DNA of 5,321 nt from CAYVTV01 sp964563105 (GTDB taxonomy: Bacteria; Bacteroidota; Bacteroidia; Bacteroidales; GCA-2748055): the NCBI GenBank assembly GCA_964563105.1, contig CAZLXM010000152.1:1-5321 (forward strand). The letters are read 5' to 3'. The notes under the pieces are model-generated. The model was not told the DNA's origin and made no database searches. It worked only from the letters and a program-made list of their open reading frames with translations. Every line of letters starts with the position of its first letter. Within the stretch, counting starts at the first letter, position 1. Below are positions 1 to 5,321 of this stretch, in pieces. A program made the position numbers and the translations under genes.

Positions 1-3000
1 GGAATTGTCTTCCCGGCCCCCAGAATATGGGCATTCTTTTAACAAGCTGCCCTTTTTCATCAAGAATCTCCAGCGTACAAGCACTTCCGACAAATAGACG
101 ATTCTTATCATTATCAAAATAACCGCTATGTAAGCCATAAATCCCAGGATGGGCAGATTTAAACCAATATTGCTTACCGGCTTCATAAACAGCATGATCC
201 ATAATTGATGTAAATTCCCATTTTTTATCACCGGATCCGTCAAAAGCAATTAGCTGCTCATCCACGCATCCGGCAAGAAGCAGGCGGGGTTCTGCCCACC
301 AGTGTAAAACCCTTATCTCATCACTAGTTTCCATTTGCCTTACCGTCTCTCCTTTATCATTGATTACATGAATAATATTAGCAGTTGCAGCACATAAAAG
401 TTCTCCCCGTGAAGAAGGTAATATTATACTTTCCACAGGGCTACCGCCCAGATCAGCAGTCAAAACTGTTTTTAAAGCTGGTAGCGGAATATTTTCTTTC
501 TCACTTTTTTGCAGCTCTTTTTTTTCTTTATCCTGAAGTTCATGTGCCTGCTTTATAAAGGTTTTGAATTGATCCGGAAGCTTTTCAAGAAAAGATAATG
601 CGGGTTTTATATTAGAAATCACATGGCGGCCGGCATTCAGGTTAATTGTAAGCGGTCCCTTCCCTTCACGTCCTTCAAAAATTTTACCATTAATTAAAGG
701 TTTTTGATCATCGATCAAAAGAGTGAGTTTAATTGGTTGATCGTTTATCAGGTTCAAAATACCTTTTTCAAAATCCCAGTCAATTTCAGCCGGAACATCT
801 GTTTTTAGCAATTCCTGGCCTAATCCCGCAGATTGAAGGGCATATCCGTATAAAAATGAACTACCTAACAATATTAAATCGCCATAGTTATTGTAAAATT
901 CTCCGGATACTGCCAAAACAGGTTCAGGAATTGTAAGGATTGCTGCATTTTCAGATAACCGGCGACAGCTTAGTATGTGCCCGGCAATTGGCTTGTCAGA
1001 ACCAAGTAAATGGAAAAAAACACGACGTTCACCAGTTTTTACGGAACCTGCCCATTTCATGGTGATAATACCTTCCTCCTGAACATCATAAAAATCTGAA
1101 GAATGCAATTCATAAATTTTGCCTAAAGGATCTTTCCCTGATTGGACCTTAATATAATTTTCCTCCGGCATCCATTTGGCGTTCATTATCCCCCAACCAA
1201 TTTCAGCCTCAAAATTCTTACTGTCAGTACGGAATCTCAGATCATCAGCAATAATTGCAAATTGTTTTTTTCTTACACAAAGTGATCTCTGCCAATTAAC
1301 AAATGGCAGGGAAGGTACTTCGGCAACTGCCGTTACAAAATTTTCGGTAACATTTTTATGAAGCAAGCGGGCATCCATTGCCACTTTAGGTTCAACCATA
1401 CCATCTGCACTTGTAAGGACCTGGTTGCCATATCCCTTCAACAATGTAGTCCCGTCTAGCCTAAGCTCGAGAATATCATAAGTATGGTAAGGATTACGGC
1501 CGGCTCCATTATATCCTTTGATCAGTATATAATCTCCCCCTGGTCCGGATTCTGTACGATAACTTCCCCAGCGGAACGATTCTTCCGGTAAAAAACCAGT
1601 ATGTCTGGTTTCCCACATTTTTTCGTGCATAAGCTGAATATTCCAGCTATCTGTCTGATCCACAGGAGAGGCAGATTTAAATCCTGGCTCAGGCCAGTAA
1701 GACTGGCCCAACCGAAAAATATCCGTATCCAGTTTTATCTTTTCTCTGTAATATAACCAGCGCCCGTCATTTAGGATATATGCCGCTTTATTAAGCATAC
1801 TTAAGGAAGAGGCCCTGACCCCCCAGTCGTTTTCTAATCCCGTGGATAAAATTTCCTGTGTATTTAAGGCTGAACGAAGATTTTTCAATATTAAAGGATC
1901 TCTTTCACCACTAAACAAAAGGTAATTGATCATAGGATCATAAAAGGAAGTGAACCAAAAAAGATGATCATTGTTTCCTGCAGTCCAATATGTATTTCTT
2001 AACGCTGAAAAATATTGTTTTGCAGCCTTAACACAATGTTTCCAAACCTCTTCAGGATAATCTTTTTCAAAATATCTTCCAAGCATATATAAGGAAAATG
2101 CAGACCAGTCGTAGTGCCGGTCACCAATACTTGACGGTGGTCCTTTCCTTCTATAAACACCTTCGACAACCCTGTGAGGAAGTTGGCGTGCAAAGGCATT
2201 AGTTATTTTCAATCTTTCCTCATCTGATAATGCGGGGCTTTCTTCAATAAGGTCCCATAAAAGGATCATCATATGCGCAGAATAATGATAAGGTCCAGCC
2301 AGGGGGTCTGTTTTATTCTCAATCCGTTCCCCGTCATAGTTTTCAATTTCCCTGATGGCTTCCTGGTCAGGAAAAGAAAAGCGTAGAAATTCTTTCAGAT
2401 ATTTCTCTTCACCTGTCATATAATATAATGCCATATTCTTACTAACAATGTTCCACCCAAAATATCCGGATGAGCCATACCATTCAGATGCTTCCCATAT
2501 CTGCACATCTTTAATATCATCAGGAAGCTTATAATCTTTTCCTAATTTTATCTCGCAGAGGTAACCTGTCTTAAGATTTTCTTTTTCACCCTCCTGTGAA
2601 GCGGCTTGTAAATGTTTTATCAATTTTTCCGTAGCAATTCTGACTCCTTCATCATCACTTCCACCGGCAAATATCACATTTTTGCCGTTGCCAAAAGGAT
2701 TGTGAAGGCTTCGCATAACATAACCTCCCGCACCCGGATATTTCAGGTCAAGAAAAGTATAACCCTGATCGTAAAGTACGTTAATGGCTTTGTTAGTGCT
2801 ACGGTTTCCCAAAAGTATGAGGTTCTCTTTCACCGGGATTGCAGACTCCTGGCCTGTATCAGCATAAAGCGGAATGTTGACACCTGTAATTTTTTTAATC
2901 TCACGTTGAATTGCTTTTCCTTCTTTTTTATATATATGGGGGGTAATAATTGCAATTGAAGGTTTTTTGGTTTTAACAATATCAGTATTGATATACAAAT

Positions 3001-3139
3001 TTTTTAAACTGGTGTATACAGGCACTACCGGTTCAGGAATGGATATTTGCTGAATATTGGAATGACTTTTATTTTCAGGGGTATAACCTGTTATAAATAA
3101 AAACGGGATGAAGAGTAATATAGTTTTTAAACAATTCAT
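1..3139 (-). CDS. Exported heparinase II/III-like polysaccharide lyase with C-terminal propeller-like domain (3' end missing)
   Basis: The frame is open for 1046 codons from ATG 3139 to the left edge. The start is fixed by an in-frame TAA at 3157-3155, with no other start codon between. Residues 1-18 form a signal peptide (Lys5, then a hydrophobic run). Residues ~58-178 are an alpha/beta domain resembling the non-catalytic N-terminal domain of GH67-type enzymes. Residues ~210-520 are rich in Trp/Tyr and helical, as in the (alpha/alpha) toroid of lyases, with DRHYDW at 340-345 and GNNDH at 388-392. Residues ~530-840 look like the heparinase II/III beta-sandwich, including NPYHTYD at 549-555. 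The Asn/His/Tyr residues in these motifs are candidate catalytic groups, by analogy only. A Lys/Glu-rich helix (849-883) leads to blade-like repeats from ~890 onward. Inferred role: beta-elimination of an acidic polysaccharide in the periplasm or at the cell surface. The gene diverges from a susC-like gene. Class is fairly sure; substrate and exact PL family are unknown. Confidence 0.8.
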   Translation of the reverse strand, partial: MNCLKTILLFIPFLFITGYTPENKSHSNIQQISIPEPVVPVYTSLKNLYINTDIVKTKKPSIAIITPHIYKKEGKAIQREIKKITGVNIPLYADTGQESAIPVKENLILLGNRSTNKAINVLYDQGYTFLDLKYPGAGGYVMRSLHNPFGNGKNVIFAGGSDDEGVRIATEKLIKHLQAASQEGEKENLKTGYLCEIKLGKDYKLPDDIKDVQIWEASEWYGSSGYFGWNIVSKNMALYYMTGEEKYLKEFLRFSFPDQEAIREIENYDGERIENKTDPLAGPYHYSAHMMILLWDLIEESPALSDEERLKITNAFARQLPHRVVEGVYRRKGPPSSIGDRHYDWSAFSLYMLGRYFEKDYPEEVWKHCVKAAKQYFSALRNTYWTAGNNDHLFWFTSFYDPMINYLLFSGERDPLILKNLRSALNTQEILSTGLENDWGVRASSLSMLNKAAYILNDGRWLYYREKIKLDTDIFRLGQSYWPEPGFKSASPVDQTDSWNIQLMHEKMWETRHTGFLPEESFRWGSYRTESGPGGDYILIKGYNGAGRNPYHTYDILELRLDGTTLLKGYGNQVLTSADGMVEPKVAMDARLLHKNVTENFVTAVAEVPSLPFVNWQRSLCVRKKQFAIIADDLRFRTDSKNFEAEIGWGIMNAKWMPEENYIKVQSGKDPLGKIYELHSSDFYDVQEEGIITMKWAGSVKTGERRVFFHLLGSDKPIAGHILSCRRLSENAAILTIPEPVLAVSGEFYNNYGDLILLGSSFLYGYALQSAGLGQELLKTDVPAEIDWDFEKGILNLINDQPIKLTLLIDDQKPLINGKIFEGREGKGPLTINLNAGRHVISNIKPALSFLEKLPDQFKTFIKQAHELQDKEKKELQKSEKENIPLPALKTVLTADLGGSPVESIILPSSRGELLCAATANIIHVINDKGETVRQMETSDEIRVLHWWAEPRLLLAGCVDEQLIAFDGSGDKKWEFTSIMDHAVYEAGKQYWFKSAHPGIYGLHSGYFDNDKNRLFVGSACTLEILDEKGQLVKRMPIFWGPGRQF

Positions 3140-3171
3140 TATTGGATATATAAATTAATTTGTCCTGTCTA

Positions 3172-3220
3172 TAGTTTAAAATTAAGTTTTAAAACTAACT
3201 TTAATATCTTGAAACTAAGT
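3172..3220. repeat. AAACTA repeats at 20-bp steps, possible operator
   Basis: AAACTA occurs at 3192-3197 and 3212-3217, and as its complement TAGTTT at 3172-3177, so three copies start exactly 20 bp apart. The two direct copies extend to AAACTAACT and AAACTAAGT. The first two copies also form an imperfect inverted repeat (TAGTTTAAAA, TTAAG, TTTTAAAACTA) containing the perfect 12-bp palindrome AGTTTTAAAACT at 3185-3196. A further copy, AAACTAACC, lies at 3361-3369. The cluster is 33-81 bp upstream of the lyase ATG, where a regulator could act. In such AT-rich DNA some of this may be chance, and binding by any protein is inference only. Confidence 0.35.
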
Positions 3221-3302
3221 AAAATTATAAGATTTTTAATTGAAAGAAATCAATTTTTTTCTTCTTATTATTTCGAAAAATTTTTTTTTTCAAAAAATAT
3301 TA

Positions 3303-3310
3303 TATTTTTG
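3303..3310 (+). promoter_or_regulatory. Candidate Bacteroidota -7 promoter element
   Basis: TATTTTTG matches the TAnnTTTG -7 consensus of Bacteroidota housekeeping promoters exactly. About 20 bases upstream, where a TTTG-type -33 element is expected, there is only a T tract (3281-3290), so the match is half-supported. A start of transcription a few bases downstream would give a leader of about 60 nt to the short ORF at 3379 and about 325 nt to the transporter ATG at 3642. It could therefore serve the small ORF, the transporter, or both. Confidence 0.35.
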
Positions 3311-3378
3311 TGCCATAAAGTTAAGTATTGTTTTAATATACAAACACTATATAAATTTACAAACTAACCTAAAAATTT

Positions 3379-3462
3379 ATGAAGAAAATCCTATTTCCCC
3401 TTATTTTATTTTCTTTAATCCTTTTACATTTACATGTTTGCTTTTCAGCGCATTTAGGATAA
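3379..3462 (+). CDS. Possible 27-residue signal-peptide-like ORF, or remnant of an exported protein gene
   Basis: ATG to TAA encodes 27 residues with the plan of a signal peptide: MKK, then an almost unbroken hydrophobic run from Ile4 to about Phe22, then CFSAHLG, where FSA resembles a signal peptidase I site. Almost nothing would remain after cleavage. The context AAAAATTTATGAAGAAA is typical of a real Bacteroidota start, and a TAnnTTTG element lies ~70 bp upstream. No downstream frame gives a convincing continuation of a mature protein. It may be a leader peptide, a small membrane peptide, the eroded 5' end of a lost exported gene, or chance in AT-rich DNA. No family is recognised. Confidence 0.3.
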   Translation: MKKILFPLILFSLILLHLHVCFSAHLG

Positions 3463-3543
3463 AGAGACCTTATTTGCGTATAAAGATCACGTGTAAAATG
3501 ATATTTCCCATTTCAGACGATAAATAATTTAAAATAAACATTT

Positions 3544-3603
3544 ATGAGGTTTTTTCTCAGATTGAATACTTTTTTAATAGGAGTTATATCACCCCTAAAT
3601 TAG
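3544..3603 (+). CDS. Possible 19-residue hydrophobic ORF upstream of the transporter gene
   Basis: ATG to TAG encodes MRFFLRLNTFLIGVISPLN, a short peptide with Arg2 and Arg6 followed by a hydrophobic stretch. It ends 38 bases before the transporter ATG and is in a different frame from it, so it is not an N-terminal extension. No ribosome-binding sequence stands out. It may be a leader peptide, part of the same decayed segment as the ORF at 3379, or chance. Confidence that it is translated is low. Confidence 0.15.
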   Translation: MRFFLRLNTFLIGVISPLN

Positions 3604-3633
3604 TTTTACTCAAATTAAACATTCTATAACTTA

Positions 3634-3645
3634 ATGAAGCTATGA
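3634..3645 (+). promoter_or_regulatory. Mini-ORF (MKL, stop) overlapping the transporter start
   Basis: The sequence ATGAAGCTATGA reads Met-Lys-Leu-stop, and its TGA overlaps the transporter ATG as ATGA. This arrangement would allow stop-start translational coupling, or would compete with the true start eight bases downstream. Neither start is preceded by an evident Shine-Dalgarno sequence, so the sequence alone does not show whether this ATG is used. Confidence 0.2.
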
Positions 3646-5321
3646 ATATATTTTTTAATAAAATTCATTTTTACAGAATCAGAAAAAATACCGAGGCATT
3701 TCTGATCTTAAGGTTTCTTTTGATATTTACATTGATTTGTAATATTACTGTTTTTAATAGTTTTGCTTCTTCTCAGCCGAGGATTATTACAGGTCAGATA
3801 ACAGATTTAGCAACAGGCGAATCTTTGCCTGGTGTTAATATTGTTATTGAAGGGACTACTACGGGAGTAATCACGGATATGAACGGGAATTTTTCCATTC
3901 AGGTACCAAATGAGGAAGTCATTTTATTGATTTCTTATGTTGGCTTTAACACACAAAGGATACCCGTAAAAGGGAAAACTATTATTAATATTGAATTGGA
4001 GCAAGATATTACAGCTTTGGATGAAGTAGTGGTTATTGGTTATGGAGCACAAAAGAAGCCGAGTGTAGTCGGGTCAATTGCTGTGGTATCAGATGAAGAT
4101 TTGGTGAGAAGAAGCGGTCTCTACAACCTGGCACAAGCTATTTCAGGACAAATTGGCGGTGTAACCGTAATGGAAAGAACCGGGGAACCTGGTGCTGAAG
4201 ATCCTCAAATATTAATTCGTGGTATGTCTACCTGGAATAATTCTCAACCTCTTATTTTGGTTGACGGCCTGGAAAGAAGAATGAGTGATATTGATATCAG
4301 TGAAGTTGCTACAATTTCAGTTCTTAAAGACGCATCAGCAACTGCAGTTTTTGGAGTAAAAGGTGCAAACGGGGTAATCCTTATCACCACAAAGCGTGGA
4401 GAATTAGGTAAACCCGCCTTAACATTTACTGCTAACACCGGCTTTAAAAATATTTCCAGGATATCAAAAGTTATGGAGGCATATTCTGCACAAAGTTACA
4501 GAAATACAGCTGTCAAACACGAAATTTCCACAAATGAAGCAAGCTGGCAATACTTTATTCCCCAGGAAATAATGGATCGTTATAAAAAGCCCCAGGAAGA
4601 TCCTTATACATATCTATATCCAAATATTGACTGGGAAAAAGTTATGTTCAAGAATTGGGCCCCCAACTCTCGTTTTAATTTAAATTTACGTGGTGGAACA
4701 GATTTTGCAAAATATTTTGCATCTCTTGGATATGCTACAGAAGGTGACTTACTAAAATCAGAATATAACGAAAGAAGAGGGTATCAACCTGGATTTAGCT
4801 ATGACAGAATCAATTTTAGGGGAAATCTTGATTTCAACCTGACAAAATCCACTATTTTATCTACTAATCTTAGCGGATTCTTAGGTTCCAGAAAAGGAAC
4901 CGGTTCTGATTTTACTGCGAGTGTTATGGATCAAGTTTATAGTTATGCTCACGTTTGGCGGGGTGTTTTTGAACTTGCACCCGACGCTTTTCCTGTAATG
5001 TATCCCGACGGTAATTATGGAAAAGACCCTGCTAATATAAACCTGAATAATCCTGTGGCAATTGTCCAGGAAGGTGGTGTAAAGGTTACAAACAGGAGAC
5101 AAGTTAGTACTGATATTAAATTATTACAGAAACTTGATTTTATAACCCCGGGGTTATCTGTTTCCGCAAATATCTCATATGATACTTATGCCGTTTCAAT
5201 GGGGCCAAGTATTTCTGATGGTGGCAACCGAAGTCAGGCAATTTATACATATATGGATCCAAGAATAATTGATGCAACCACAAAGCAGGATTCATTAAAT
5301 TATATTTTTTATTTTTCAGGA
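3642..5321 (+). CDS. SusC/RagA-family TonB-linked outer-membrane transporter (3' end missing)
   Basis: The first 560 codons are present, about half of the usual ~1000-1100 residues. The start is set by an in-frame TAA at 3627-3629 with no other start codon between. A long signal peptide has its hydrophobic core at about 23-36 and a likely cleavage near FASSQ (41-45). Residues ~48-120 form the carboxypeptidase-regulatory-like beta domain typical of SusC proteins. The family motif LDEVVVIGYG is at 126-135. The plug follows with LIRGMSTWNNSQPLILVDG (191-209), VLKDASATAVFG (227-238) and GANGVILITTKRG (241-253). Barrel strands begin near 262. No STN domain precedes the beta domain, so direct signalling to a FecR-type anti-sigma factor is unlikely. 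Known family role: with a lipoprotein SusD lid, it imports oligosaccharides (in some cases peptides) using TonB energy. The divergent lyase suggests lyase-released oligosaccharides as substrate, which is inference. A susD-like gene is expected downstream. Confidence 0.95.
   Translation, partial: MNIFFNKIHFYRIRKNTEAFLILRFLLIFTLICNITVFNSFASSQPRIITGQITDLATGESLPGVNIVIEGTTTGVITDMNGNFSIQVPNEEVILLISYVGFNTQRIPVKGKTIINIELEQDITALDEVVVIGYGAQKKPSVVGSIAVVSDEDLVRRSGLYNLAQAISGQIGGVTVMERTGEPGAEDPQILIRGMSTWNNSQPLILVDGLERRMSDIDISEVATISVLKDASATAVFGVKGANGVILITTKRGELGKPALTFTANTGFKNISRISKVMEAYSAQSYRNTAVKHEISTNEASWQYFIPQEIMDRYKKPQEDPYTYLYPNIDWEKVMFKNWAPNSRFNLNLRGGTDFAKYFASLGYATEGDLLKSEYNERRGYQPGFSYDRINFRGNLDFNLTKSTILSTNLSGFLGSRKGTGSDFTASVMDQVYSYAHVWRGVFELAPDAFPVMYPDGNYGKDPANINLNNPVAIVQEGGVKVTNRRQVSTDIKLLQKLDFITPGLSVSANISYDTYAVSMGPSISDGGNRSQAIYTYMDPRIIDATTKQDSLNYIFYFSG

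Larger units (their letters stand above)
3140..3641. other. AT-rich divergent intergenic region
   Basis: This ~500-bp spacer separates the starts of the lyase and transporter genes and must carry the control elements for both, unless one is read from elsewhere. It is very AT-rich, with long T and A runs around 3250-3300. I find no long coding frame with convincing composition, no tRNA-like cloverleaf, no GC-rich hairpin followed by a T tract, and no recognisable riboswitch. Listed separately are a repeat set near 3172-3220, one TAnnTTTG element, two short hydrophobic ORFs and a mini-ORF touching the transporter start. No exact TAnnTTTG match was found on the minus strand for the lyase. One-mismatch versions (TAATTTTA, complement of 3220-3227; TAGTTTTA, complement of 3190-3197) are the nearest candidates. 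Confidence 0.7.

Noticed and set aside
702..720. Perfect inverted repeat TTTTGATC-ATC-GATCAAAA
   Set aside because: It lies inside the lyase coding frame (around residues LIDDQKP), is AT-rich, and is not at a gene end, so it is probably incidental.
1692..1708. GC-rich hairpin GGCCAGT-AAG-ACTGGCC
   Set aside because: It is internal to the lyase gene, encodes ordinary residues (GQSYWP), and has no following T tract on either strand, so it is not a terminator.
1999..2199. 66-codon open frame on the minus strand
   Set aside because: It is a different frame within the continuous lyase gene and has no features of its own.
2612..2959. 115-codon open frame on the plus strand
   Set aside because: It is antisense to the lyase gene, whose frame is unbroken with recognisable domains; the plus-strand product resembles no family.
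3240..3527. Open frame of 95 codons on the plus strand from a TTG
   Set aside because: It begins at TTG, its composition is that of translated T and A runs (Phe, Ile, Lys, Asn), no fold or family is evident, and it overlaps the better-formed short ORF at 3379 in another frame.
4881..5102. 73-codon open frame on the minus strand
   Set aside because: It is antisense to the SusC-like gene, where the plus-strand frame has clear family motifs and no breaks.

Overview
The window fits a member of the Bacteroidota that degrades polysaccharides. It carries the first half of a SusC/RagA-type TonB-dependent outer-membrane transporter, a protein class largely confined to that phylum. The base composition is AT-rich, Shine-Dalgarno sites are not evident at either large gene, and the best promoter-like match is to the Bacteroidota TAnnTTTG element.

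Layout: two large genes diverge from an AT-rich spacer, and both run off the window. On the minus strand, the left ~3.1 kb is one uninterrupted reading frame of 1046 visible codons. It starts at 3139 and its C-terminus lies beyond position 1. It encodes a predicted exported heparinase II/III-like polysaccharide lyase: an N-terminal alpha/beta accessory domain, an (alpha/alpha) toroid, a beta-sandwich, a charged helical linker, and then the start of a repeat domain resembling a beta-propeller. On the plus strand, 3642 to the right edge encodes 560 codons of the SusC-like transporter: signal peptide, carboxypeptidase-regulatory-like domain, plug, and the first part of the barrel. A SusD partner would be expected just outside the right edge.

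The ~500 bp spacer holds no long gene but is not featureless. It has AAACTA-type repeats at exact 20-bp steps next to the lyase start, one exact TAnnTTTG element, two very short ORFs with signal-peptide-like or hydrophobic character, and a four-codon ORF that overlaps the transporter start.

Together this looks like one edge of a polysaccharide-utilization locus. An exported lyase cuts an acidic glycan, probably uronic-acid-containing, and the SusC/D pair imports the oligosaccharides. The substrate cannot be fixed from the sequence. I see no RNA genes, mobile elements, CRISPR arrays or clear terminators. Nothing here proves a wholly new system. The most unusual points are the lyase-propeller fusion, a near-miss lipobox in the lyase, and the small leader-like ORFs in the spacer.
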